A stretch of DNA of 7,825 bases. Origin: Hyphomonadaceae bacterium UBA1001. GTDB lineage: Bacteria > Pseudomonadota > Alphaproteobacteria > Caulobacterales > Aquidulcibacteraceae. The stretch lies in the NCBI GenBank assembly GCA_002291875.1, contig DBAV01000179.1:1-7825 (forward strand), given 5' to 3'. Made by a program: the position numbers and the translations under genes. This document shows, one piece after another, positions 1-6,264 of this stretch; within the stretch, counting starts at the first letter, position 1; the number at the start of each line of letters is the position of its first letter. The notes beneath the pieces are model-generated. The model was not told the origin of the DNA and searched no databases. It saw only the letters and a list, made by a program, of their open reading frames with translations.

Positions 1-1
1 A

Positions 2-1834
2 TCATCGGCCCCCCGCCCGCCGCACCTCGCGCAGACGGCCCTGCGCAAGGCTGCCCTTGTCGGTGACCTCGCCGCTGGCCAGGTCCGGCGCATCGGGAAG
101 GATCATGGCGCCCATGACCCTCAGCGCCGGCACGGGCGCGCGGGCGTTCCAGCGCGCCAGCGCTGCCGCAACCGCGGCGCGTATTGCCGGATGCCCACAA
201 AGATCGGCGAGGCTGGCCGAGCCGTCGGCAACCAGGGCGCGCGCCGGCCCCTCAGCCAGAAAAACCAGCGCCCCGGCCCGCGGTGCGTTGACACCCGTGA
301 TGATCACGTCGCGCGCCACCGGTCCGATTTCCGCCACCAGGCCGGCGCGCAGGCGCCCCGCCTCGACCCAGCCCCCGGACTCAAGCTTGAACGCCTCGGC
401 GATCCGGCCGTCGAACACCAGGCCCTGCGAAGGGTCGGCGGAGTCTGCAAAGCGCACCAGATCGCCCAGGATGAACCAGCCTTCGGGATCGAACACCGCG
501 GCCGTGCGCACCGGGTCGCGCAGATAGCCCGGCGTGATGGAGGGCCCCTTGACCCGCATCTCGAACTGGCCGTCGCCGCGCTCGAGCAGGCGCAGCCGCA
601 CCCCCGGCACCGGCAGGCCCAGCAAGCCCATGCGTGCATTCGGCCAGTGCACATTGGTCACAGTCGGGGCGGTTTCGGTCGCGCCATAACCCGCAGCAAA
701 GGTGATCCGTTCGCCAATTGTCGCGATCGCCACCCTCTGGATGCGCTCATAGACCGACTGCGCCAGTGCCGCCCCGCCATACTGAAGGATCCGCACGCGC
801 GAGAAGAAGTTTGCGGCCAGGGCCGCGTCACGCTCGAACTGGTCCGCCAGCAGCGCCCATCCCACCGGCACCGTGTTGTGATAGGTCGGGGCAACCTCGC
901 GCAGTGTCCGGACGGTTTCGGAAATCAGCTGGGGTGTGGCGCTGCCGGGGTCCAGATACAGCGTCGCGCCTATGCTGGTGAAGAAGTGCAGGATGGCATT
1001 GGCGCCCAGCGAATGCGACCAGGGCAGGAAGGTGGCCATCACCTGTGGCTCGGCCTCGATCTGGTCGTCGAAGGTCGCGCGGATCATCGCTGCGTTCGAC
1101 ACCAGATTGCGATGGGTGTTCACCACCGCCTTGGGGTCACCGGTCGAACCCGAAGTCAGCAGCAGCTTGGCGGGATCATTCGGTTCCACCGCCTGCAGCG
1201 CGCGCTCGAGGCGCACGTCCGGTGCCGCCGCCTCCAGATCGCCAAGCCGCACCCCCCGTCCAAAGGGCGACTGGCCGCACGGGGTGATCACCTGCACCTC
1301 CGGCGCCAGCTCCAACGCGTCGAGGGCCCGCGCGAAGGGCTCGAGAGGCGCGCAGAACACTGCCGAAGGGCGCACCAGGTCCGCAATGTACCGCAGCCGG
1401 CTGAAATCCTTGGCCAGCGTGGCATAGGCCGGCGTCACCGGACACGCGGCCACGCCGATCATGTTCGCCGCATAGGTCAGGCAGGCATGATCGACCGAAT
1501 TGCCCGACAGGATCAGCAGCACCTGCCCACGGCCAAGGCCCGCCTCGAGAAGGCCCTGGGCGAGGCGGCGCACACGCGCCCAGCCTTGCGCATAGCTTGT
1601 GGTTTGCCACCCTTGGCCACCGGGCGGGCGCTCGGCCAGCCAGATGCCATCCGGATGTGCGTGCGCCGAACGCGCCAGCGCATCGACGGTCAACCCGCCC
1701 GGATCGCTCCAGTCATGGGTGTTGACGAATTCCCAGTCACCTTGACCGAGCGGCGTCAGGCGAACCGAGCGTGTTCGCCAGGGCGCAGCCCGCATGGGAA
1801 TGTCGGAAAGTCGGAGATCGGATAGGGACGTCAC
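2..1834 (-). CDS. Feruloyl-CoA synthase-like AMP-dependent acyl-CoA ligase
   Basis: This is an adenylate-forming ligase that activates a carboxylic acid with ATP and joins it to CoA in the cytoplasm. The 610-residue reading has the full motif set: phosphate loop LLLTSGSTGDPKAV (224-237), GYGATETA (382-389), the GD of ILGDL (D458), DGR (475-477) and the C-terminal catalytic lysine in EVTDKG (K593). Overall similarity (for example LILSGNSVDHA near 107-117, and GLVFDGRIAEAFKL) points to the feruloyl-CoA synthase branch, which feeds hydroxycinnamates into beta-oxidation-like or lyase degradation. The pocket region near 267-285 departs from the form I remember for that family, so ferulate is not assured. 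The GTG start at 1834 gives the usual family length. An ATG at 1795 (597 residues) is equally possible; neither has a clear ribosome binding site, and codons between them are less GC3-biased. The frame stays open upstream to 2464, but that part is antisense to another gene. No hydratase/lyase or vanillin dehydrogenase partner is visible; downstream lies outside the window. Confidence 0.9.
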   Translation of the reverse strand: MTSLSDLRLSDIPMRAAPWRTRSVRLTPLGQGDWEFVNTHDWSDPGGLTVDALARSAHAHPDGIWLAERPPGGQGWQTTSYAQGWARVRRLAQGLLEAGLGRGQVLLILSGNSVDHACLTYAANMIGVAACPVTPAYATLAKDFSRLRYIADLVRPSAVFCAPLEPFARALDALELAPEVQVITPCGQSPFGRGVRLGDLEAAAPDVRLERALQAVEPNDPAKLLLTSGSTGDPKAVVNTHRNLVSNAAMIRATFDDQIEAEPQVMATFLPWSHSLGANAILHFFTSIGATLYLDPGSATPQLISETVRTLREVAPTYHNTVPVGWALLADQFERDAALAANFFSRVRILQYGGAALAQSVYERIQRVAIATIGERITFAAGYGATETAPTVTNVHWPNARMGLLGLPVPGVRLRLLERGDGQFEMRVKGPSITPGYLRDPVRTAAVFDPEGWFILGDLVRFADSADPSQGLVFDGRIAEAFKLESGGWVEAGRLRAGLVAEIGPVARDVIITGVNAPRAGALVFLAEGPARALVADGSASLADLCGHPAIRAAVAAALARWNARAPVPALRVMGAMILPDAPDLASGEVTDKGSLAQGRLREVRRAGGR

Positions 1835-1866
1835 GGCCCGGTGCGTCGCGCCCCGAGCGGCGCGCG

Positions 1867-2046
1867 TCAAGCGGGCGGAATGGCCAGCGTCACCGAAATC
1901 GCCGGTGCGGCTGCGGCCGGCGCGGGCTCGACAATGGCGCCGACCAGGCGGATCGCCATCGTGGCGACCAGCAGGACCGCCAGGCGCAGGGCGATGCGGT
2001 GGGCCGCTTGCAGCGCGGTCCCGGTTCGGGAAAGAACGACAGCCAT
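1867..2046 (-). CDS. Possible small single-pass membrane protein (59 aa)
   Basis: I do not recognise this as a known family. The open frame starts at ATG 2046 and ends at TGA 1867, 32 nt before the GTG start of the acyl-CoA ligase on the same strand. Residues about 19-39 form a hydrophobic stretch (ALRLAVLLVATMAIRLVGAIV) interrupted by two arginines, followed by a Pro/Ala-rich tail. This would suit a short inner-membrane anchor with a basic N-terminus. In favour of coding: about 80% of codons end in G or C, CTG, GTC and GCC codons dominate, and the opposite strand translates to an arginine-rich, low-complexity peptide. Against: there is no ribosome binding site, the peptide is short, and random open frames are common in DNA this GC-rich. 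An upstream ATG at 2079 would give 70 residues and would place the 12-bp tandem repeat inside the gene. If real, it may be co-transcribed with the ligase. Confidence 0.3.
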   Translation of the reverse strand: MAVVLSRTGTALQAAHRIALRLAVLLVATMAIRLVGAIVEPAPAAAAPAISVTLAIPPA

Positions 2047-2069
2047 GCACGAGGCGGTGCACGAGGCGG
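2046..2069. repeat. Perfect 12-bp tandem duplication
   Basis: TGCACGAGGCGG occurs twice in direct tandem (2046-2057 and 2058-2069) with no mismatch. It lies in the divergent region, 36 bp upstream of the ATP-grasp gene start and beside the ATG of the possible small minus-strand gene. It could be a replication-slippage duplication (12 bp equals four codons in the 70-codon reading) or a direct-repeat operator. The sequence alone does not decide between them. Confidence 0.8.
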
Positions 2070-2096
2070 GCCGCCGCATCGCCGATGGCAGGCCGT

Positions 2097-2100
2097 GGAG
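2097..2100 (+). promoter_or_regulatory. Ribosome binding site deciding the ATP-grasp gene start
   Basis: GGAG lies 5 nt before the ATG at 2106. It is one of only two convincing Shine-Dalgarno-like sites in the window and supports 2106 as the start, rather than upstream ATGs in the same open frame. Confidence 0.65.
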
Positions 2101-2105
2101 ACCGG

Positions 2106-3029
2106 ATGACCACGCGAAGCTGGCTTGCCGACCTGGAATTCAGCCCCGGAACGGTGCGTGTGCGCAAGACCGGCGCGGTGCTGGCCGTCAATGCCGCGCT
2201 GGTGCGCGATGTGACCACCTGGATGGCGTATTTCCTTGCGATCCGCGCCGAGCCGCGCGCACCAGGCGCGGTCAAGGTGCACTGCGTGCCCGATCGCCCC
2301 CGCCCCTGGTATCTTCTCTGGCCGGTCCTGCGGCTGGCAGGAGCGCGCATGGTCACCAGCGCGGCCGACGCCGAGATCATGATCGGGTTCGAAGACCGCA
2401 CACGCTGCACGCCCGGCCCTGCCGGTACGCCTGGCTTGAACCTCAATTGTGTCGACGTGTCCAAGAGCCGCGTCGCCGAGGCATTTGCGCAGGCGTTCGG
2501 CTATCCCCTGGCGCTGGACCCGCGGTCCCATCACGGGCCTGCGGTGGAAAAGTCCGAGGAGAACGGCGTCCACGATGGGCGCATCGTCGCCTGCCCGTGC
2601 GAGCCCCGGGCAGGGCGGGCCTATCAGCGCCTTGTCGACGCCGAACAACCCGACGGGCTGGTTGAGGACCTGCGCACGCCCACCATTGGAGGCGTGCCGC
2701 AACTGGTGTTCGTCAAGCGCCGCACCCGCGAACGTCGCTTCGCCAATGACAATGTCGAGGTGCGCCTGCGTCGCGTGGAAACCGTGTTCACCGCCGACGA
2801 GATCGCCGCCATCGGGCGTTTCTGTGCCGCGATGGGTCTGGACTGGGGCGGGCTGGACATCCTGCGCGACCGCACGACACGTCGGCTCTATGTCGTCGAT
2901 GCCAATAAGACCGACATGGGCCCGCCGGTCGCGCTGCCGCTGCGTGAGAAACTGGAAGCCACGCGCCTGCTTGCGGCCGGCCTTCGGCGTCATCTCGATG
3001 CGCTGCTGGCGAGGGCCTGCACGCCGTGA
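2106..3029 (+). CDS. ATP-grasp-like protein of unknown substrate
   Basis: A 307-residue cytoplasmic protein with no signal peptide. The C-terminal half reads like an ATP-grasp fold, whose members join a carboxylate to an amine or thiol through an acyl phosphate. Candidate elements are SKSRVAEAFAQAFGYPLA (119-136), the lysine in VEKSEENG (K149) as nucleotide contact, VPQLVFVKRR (197-206), and a metal-binding end in GLDWGGLDILRD (244-255) plus VVDANKTDMGPP (263-274). In that end D251, D265 and N267 would match the usual acidic and E-x-N ligands. The N-terminal about 110 residues are not recognisable as a named domain. I remember similar uncharacterised proteins in other bacteria but cannot name a function. 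The start at 2106 has a good ribosome binding site; the frame upstream translates to an arginine-rich sequence typical of non-coding GC-rich DNA. Its last four bases (3026-3029) overlap the start of the hydrolase gene, so the two are probably translationally coupled. The promoter must lie in 1835-2095, where I see no clear -35/-10 pair. Confidence 0.85.
   Translation: MTTRSWLADLEFSPGTVRVRKTGAVLAVNAALVRDVTTWMAYFLAIRAEPRAPGAVKVHCVPDRPRPWYLLWPVLRLAGARMVTSAADAEIMIGFEDRTRCTPGPAGTPGLNLNCVDVSKSRVAEAFAQAFGYPLALDPRSHHGPAVEKSEENGVHDGRIVACPCEPRAGRAYQRLVDAEQPDGLVEDLRTPTIGGVPQLVFVKRRTRERRFANDNVEVRLRRVETVFTADEIAAIGRFCAAMGLDWGGLDILRDRTTRRLYVVDANKTDMGPPVALPLREKLEATRLLAAGLRRHLDALLARACTP
3011..3015 (+). promoter_or_regulatory. 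Ribosome binding site for the GTG-started hydrolase gene
   Basis: GAGGG lies 10 nt before the GTG at 3026, inside the end of the ATP-grasp gene. It supports the GTG start and suggests that the second gene can reinitiate after the first terminates. Confidence 0.5.
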
Positions 3030-3940
3030 TCCCCTATGTCCGCCAGATCGAGGTGGTGCATGGACGCTGTGATCAGGTCAGTCCGATCATCCGCCGCGTG
3101 ATCGCCGCCAATCCAGGGCCCTTCACCTATACCGGCACCGGGACCTATATCGTGGGGCGCGGCGAGGTCGCGGTGATCGACCCCGGGCCGGACGATCCTG
3201 CCCACCTCGATGCCCTTCGCCGCGCGCTCGACGGCGAGCGCATCAAGGTGATCTGCATCACCCACATGCACATGGACCATGTTCCGCTGGCCCGTCCGCT
3301 CGCAGCGGTGTTCGATGCCCCGATCGTCTCCGCCGCCCCGCTGGCCCCGGCTGCGGGCGCGGTGTCTCTTGAGGAGGACCACGACGACAGCTTTGCGCCG
3401 GATGGCGTGATCCAGGACGGCGACCTGATCCGAGGGTCCGGCTGGACGCTGGAAGCGGTCCACACGCCAGGCCATACCTCGAACCATCTGTGCTACGCCC
3501 TGCACCAGGAGAACGCGCTCTTTACCGGCGATCATGTGATGGGGTGGTCGACCACGGTGGTGTCACCGCCCGACGGCTCGATGGCCGCCTACATGGCCAG
3601 CCTTCAGCGCGTGCTCGAAAGCGATTATGCCACGCTCTGGCCGACCCATGGCCCGCCCATCCGCGACCCGGCACCATTCCTTACGGCCCTCCTGGCCCAT
3701 CGGCGCGCGCGAGAGGCCCAGGTCCTGGAATGGCTGGCAAGCCGCGGGCCGGGGCGCATCGCCGATATGGTCCCCGACCTCTATGCGGCCGTCGATCGCA
3801 GCCTCTGGCCGGCTGCCTGCCATTCCGTGCTGGCCCACATGATCCACCTGCGCGACCGGCAAGCGGTCCGGCTGGTGGATGGCGCGGGTGACGTCGGGTC
3901 GGTCTGGGCGGCCCAGGGCGCGGCCGGCACCCTCAGTTGA
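3026..3940 (+). CDS. Metallo-beta-lactamase-fold hydrolase, LACTB2-like with winged-helix tail
   Basis: A 304-residue soluble metallohydrolase. All metal ligands of the fold are present: the HxHxDH motif as THMHMDH (H80, H82, D84, H85), TPGH (H150), TGDH (D169) and THGP (H208), which predicts a dinuclear, probably zinc, site. Residues about 213-285 continue as the winged-helix tail typical of LACTB2-type proteins (AHRRAREAQVLEWL, then AACHSVLAHMIHL). Human LACTB2 is a mitochondrial endoribonuclease, and other relatives hydrolyse thioesters or remain unassigned. The substrate here is therefore open: RNA, a glyoxalase-II-like thioester, or something made by the upstream ATP-grasp protein. The GTG start is favoured because MIPYVRQIEV through GTGTYIVGRGEVAVIDPGPD is the conserved N-terminus of this group, and because it overlaps the previous stop as GTGA. 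The last about 18 residues after VRLVDG look like a non-conserved extension. The gene ends convergently with tspO, sharing 8 bp. Confidence 0.93.
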   Translation: MIPYVRQIEVVHGRCDQVSPIIRRVIAANPGPFTYTGTGTYIVGRGEVAVIDPGPDDPAHLDALRRALDGERIKVICITHMHMDHVPLARPLAAVFDAPIVSAAPLAPAAGAVSLEEDHDDSFAPDGVIQDGDLIRGSGWTLEAVHTPGHTSNHLCYALHQENALFTGDHVMGWSTTVVSPPDGSMAAYMASLQRVLESDYATLWPTHGPPIRDPAPFLTALLAHRRAREAQVLEWLASRGPGRIADMVPDLYAAVDRSLWPAACHSVLAHMIHLRDRQAVRLVDGAGDVGSVWAAQGAAGTLS

Positions 3941-4457
3941 GAACCGCGAACCAGCCGTTCAACAGGGCCGCAAAGCTGACCCACGCAAGATAGGGCAGCT
4001 GCAGCATCCCCGCGAGCGGCCGCACCTGCCAGAAGGCGCGGATCATCGCGGCAATCGTGGCCCACAGCAGCAGGATTTCGGCAAAGGCAAGCCAAGGCAT
4101 GCGTGCGCCGAAAAACAGCCAGGTCCACGCCGCGTTCAGCGCCAGCTGCACCACAAAGAGCGTGAATGGCAGCACGAAGGCCCTGCGCCAGCCGGTTCGC
4201 CACCACACCAGCGACATTGACACCGCCATCAACATGTAGAGCGGCGTCCAAACCAGCGGAAAGATGATCGACGGCGGGTTGATGGGCGGCTTTTCCAGCG
4301 CGCGGAACCACGGATTCTCGTCCCCGCTGGGGGCGCTCGAACCCAGCGCCGCAAAGCCAAAGGTCAGGGCAGCGAACAAAAGGACGCTGAAGGCGGCGAG
4401 CAGGCCGCCGCCGGCACGGCCGGGTGGGGTCTGGGCGGGGGCTGTGGTATCGGTCAT
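3933..4457 (-). CDS. tspO: TspO/MBR-family tryptophan-rich membrane protein
   Basis: A 174-residue inner-membrane protein of the TspO (translocator protein, peripheral benzodiazepine receptor) family. These bind porphyrins and cholesterol-like ligands and, in photosynthetic alphaproteobacteria, modulate tetrapyrrole-dependent gene expression. Five membrane segments are visible at about 16-40, 64-86, 93-116, 121-143 and 149-174. Family signatures are W50 and KPPINPP (56-62) leading into FPLVWTPLYMLM (66-77), LNAAWTWLFFG (107-117), EILLLWATIAA (127-137) and PYLAWVSFAALLN (155-167). A short, Pro/Gly-rich N-terminus precedes the first helix. Length is normal for the family. The ATG at 4457 lies 31 nt after the truA stop with no strong ribosome binding site, so it is probably the third gene of the fmt-truA transcript. 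What it does in this organism cannot be read from the context. Confidence 0.95.
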   Translation of the reverse strand: MTDTTAPAQTPPGRAGGGLLAAFSVLLFAALTFGFAALGSSAPSGDENPWFRALEKPPINPPSIIFPLVWTPLYMLMAVSMSLVWWRTGWRRAFVLPFTLFVVQLALNAAWTWLFFGARMPWLAFAEILLLWATIAAMIRAFWQVRPLAGMLQLPYLAWVSFAALLNGWFAVLN

Positions 4458-4488
4458 GCCCGCACTACGCGCGAGGGTGTACCCAGGA

Positions 4489-5280
4489 TCATCGCGGCGC
4501 TGAGTTGTGCGCGAGCACGCCCGGCGGATAATCGACGCCCACCAGACAAAGCCCGTCCGCTGGCGCGACCTGCCCGCAGCGGCTGCGATCGGCAGCTGCC
4601 AGGATTTCCCCCATCCAGCGCGGCTCGCGCCATCCGAACCCGACCAGGACCAGCGAACCCACCATCGAGCGGACCTGCCGGTGAAGGAAAGATCGCGCTG
4701 ACGCCCGGACATGCACCTCCTCGCGGCCGTCCGGCAGGACGATGCGTTCGGCTGCCAGGACATCGAGCGTGCGCAACGCGCTGCCGGCCTGGCATTCGGC
4801 GTCCCTGAAGGTCGAGAAGTCGTGCTCGCCCAGCAGGAGGGCCGCGCCCTCATTCATGGCGTCCACGTCGAGGCGGCGGGGCACGCGCCATGCCAGCCCG
4901 CGATCGACAGTCAGGTCGGCCCGCCGCTCGATCAGGCGATAGCGATACCGCCGGCCGATGGCAGAAAAACGGGCGCTGAAGTCGGGTGCCACCGCGAACG
5001 CGTCGATCACGGCGATGGGGTCGGGGCGCAGATGGGCATTCAGCGCATCGCGCAGTCGGCCGGGGGCAAGGGGTTTGGCAAGGTCGACATGGGCGACCTG
5101 ACCGGTGGCGTGGACGCCCGAATCGGTGCGCCCGGCGGCCACCAGGCCAGAGGCCAGCGGGTCGATTCGGGCCAGGGCCTGCTCGATGGCCTGCTGGACG
5201 CTGGGCATGCCCTGCCCGACCCTTTGCCAGCCGCAGAAGGGGCGACCGTCATATTCGATCACCAGGGCGAACCGGGCCAT
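4489..5280 (-). CDS. truA: tRNA pseudouridine(38-40) synthase TruA
   Basis: A 263-residue cytoplasmic enzyme that isomerises uridines 38, 39 and 40 in the anticodon stem of many tRNAs. The catalytic aspartate is D53 in AAGRTDSGVHATGQV (48-62). Other family landmarks are the N-terminal IEYDGRPFCGWQR (8-20), GRRYRYRL near the middle, GEHDFSTFRDAECQ (the conserved D/A-region contact segment), FLHRQVRSMVG and the C-terminal DGLCLVGVDYP. Length is normal. The start ATG at 5278-5280 overlaps the fmt stop as TGATG, so translation is likely coupled to fmt. It is the usual partner of fmt in alphaproteobacteria. Nothing appears broken. Confidence 0.97.
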   Translation of the reverse strand: MARFALVIEYDGRPFCGWQRVGQGMPSVQQAIEQALARIDPLASGLVAAGRTDSGVHATGQVAHVDLAKPLAPGRLRDALNAHLRPDPIAVIDAFAVAPDFSARFSAIGRRYRYRLIERRADLTVDRGLAWRVPRRLDVDAMNEGAALLLGEHDFSTFRDAECQAGSALRTLDVLAAERIVLPDGREEVHVRASARSFLHRQVRSMVGSLVLVGFGWREPRWMGEILAAADRSRCGQVAPADGLCLVGVDYPPGVLAHNSAPR

Positions 5281-6206
5281 CAGTTCAGCACGGTTCCCGG
5301 CCTTGGTCCGCCGGCACGGGCGAAGGCCTCGGCGTCGACCACGCCCCTGCCCTCGCGCTGGACCCGCAGCAGGCGCAGCGCGCCTTGACCGCAGGCGACC
5401 GTCATCGCGCCGTCGAGCAGTGTCCCGGGTGGCTGGCCATCGTGCACGCCTGGCGCGACCTGCCCCAAGAGGACCCTCAGGCGGGCCCCGTCGGGCAGCA
5501 TGGTCCAGAGCCCCGGCTGGGGCGCCATCGCGCGCACCTTGCGCTCGACCTCGGCCGCAGGCCGTGTCCAGTCGATCCGCAACTCGGCGCGATCGATCTT
5601 GGCGGCATAGGTCACGCCCTCAAGTGGCTGGGGCTGGGCTTGCAGGGTGCCCGAAACCCAGCCCTCGACCGCCGGCACCACCAATCGTGCCGCCGCCGCG
5701 GACAGACGGTCATGCAGCGCACCGCCGGTATCGTGGTCCGAAATCGCCTCGATATGGCGCAGGATCACCGGCCCGGTGTCCAGACCCGCCTCCATGACCA
5801 TCACATCGACCCCGGTCTCGGCGTCGCCCGCCTCGATCGCCCGCTGGATCGGAGCCGCACCGCGCCAGCGTGGCAGGCGCGAGGCGTGCAGGTTCAGACA
5901 GCCCCATTTCGGCGCATCAAGGACAGGCCTCGGCAGGATCAGCCCGTAGGCAGCGACCACTGCAAGGTCGGCCTCCAGCGCAGCAAAGTCGGCCTGGTCG
6001 GCAGCGTCGCGCAGGCGTGCAGGCGTGCGCACCTCCAGACCGTGCCGCGATGCCCAGGCGTGCACGGGCGTTGGCCGCTCGGCCTGGCCGCGCCCGGACG
6101 GACGCGGCGGCTGGGAATAGACACACGCGATCTGATGACCGCTCGCGGCCAGCGCGGCCAGGGCCGGCACGGCAAAGTCGGGCGAGCCCATGAAAACGAT
6201 CCGCAT
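5280..6206 (-). CDS. fmt: Methionyl-tRNA formyltransferase
   Basis: This 308-residue enzyme transfers a formyl group from 10-formyltetrahydrofolate to initiator Met-tRNA. The N-terminus MRIVFMGSPDFAVP is the standard family start and fixes the ATG at 6206. A TTG 36 bases upstream would add an atypical basic leader (MNPRPAGPKRRG) lying in hairpin sequence. Catalytic residues are N105, H107 and D143, in GCLNLHASRLPRWRGAAPIQ (102-121) and AGLDTGPVI (140-148). The family loop normally reads SLLP and here reads SRLP, a small variation that leaves the catalytic residues intact. The C-terminal tRNA-binding beta-barrel domain occupies roughly 200-308, beginning with the conserved YAAKID (200-205). 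There is no clear ribosome binding site upstream. truA follows with a one-base overlap. The usual upstream neighbour def (peptide deformylase) is absent; a receptor gene lies there instead, 58 nt away. Confidence 0.97.
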   Translation of the reverse strand: MRIVFMGSPDFAVPALAALAASGHQIACVYSQPPRPSGRGQAERPTPVHAWASRHGLEVRTPARLRDAADQADFAALEADLAVVAAYGLILPRPVLDAPKWGCLNLHASRLPRWRGAAPIQRAIEAGDAETGVDVMVMEAGLDTGPVILRHIEAISDHDTGGALHDRLSAAAARLVVPAVEGWVSGTLQAQPQPLEGVTYAAKIDRAELRIDWTRPAAEVERKVRAMAPQPGLWTMLPDGARLRVLLGQVAPGVHDGQPPGTLLDGAMTVACGQGALRLLRVQREGRGVVDAEAFARAGGPRPGTVLN

Positions 6207-6227
6207 GCCGCGCCGTTTGGGCCCGGC

Positions 6228-6255
6228 CGGGCGCGGGTTCAAGCCCCCGCGCCCG
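6228..6255 (-). promoter_or_regulatory. GC-rich hairpin between the receptor gene and fmt
   Basis: A perfect 10-bp inverted repeat (6228-6237 and 6246-6255) with an 8-nt loop (6238-6245) begins 9 nt after the receptor stop codon. It ends 21 nt before the fmt ATG. It is directly followed by a 12-bp palindrome, GCCCGGCCGGGC (6221-6232), which partly overlaps it. There is no T-tract, so it is not a textbook intrinsic terminator. It could still slow polymerase, protect an mRNA 3' end or limit fmt translation. Confidence 0.5.
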
Positions 6256-6264
6256 CGCGCGCCC

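Noticed and set aside
191..1825. Long plus-strand open frame (544 codons) opposite the acyl-CoA ligase
   Set aside because: Its translation is rich in Arg, His, Gln and Pro with no domain pattern. It mirrors the GC-biased codons of the real minus-strand gene, which has every adenylation motif.
1847..1864. 6-bp GC hairpin between the small frame and the ligase start
   Set aside because: Such short GC stems are expected by chance at this base composition, and no T-tract follows.
1865..1870. TTGACG on the minus strand as a -35 box for the ligase gene
   Set aside because: The hexamer at 17-bp spacing (GACGCA) bears no resemblance to a -10 element, and the site overlaps the stop codon of the candidate small gene.
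2008..2036. TTGCAG with 17-bp spacing to AAAGAA as a plus-strand promoter for the ATP-grasp gene
   Set aside because: The -10 match is poor and the site lies inside the candidate small gene; it is too weak to annotate.
1794..2105. N-terminal extension of the ATP-grasp gene to an ATG at 1794
   Set aside because: The added 104 residues are arginine-rich low-complexity sequence, and the ATG at 2106 has a GGAG ribosome binding site at good spacing.
1835..2464. N-terminal extension of the acyl-CoA ligase up to 2464
   Set aside because: It would run antisense through the ATP-grasp gene and give a protein far longer than the family. Composition changes sharply upstream of 1834.
6233..6249. Plus-strand GCGGG-TTCAAGC segment resembling a tRNA T-arm
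   Set aside because: The stem pairs only with an 8-nt loop rather than 7, and no acceptor, D or anticodon arms flank it. It is part of the intergenic hairpin.
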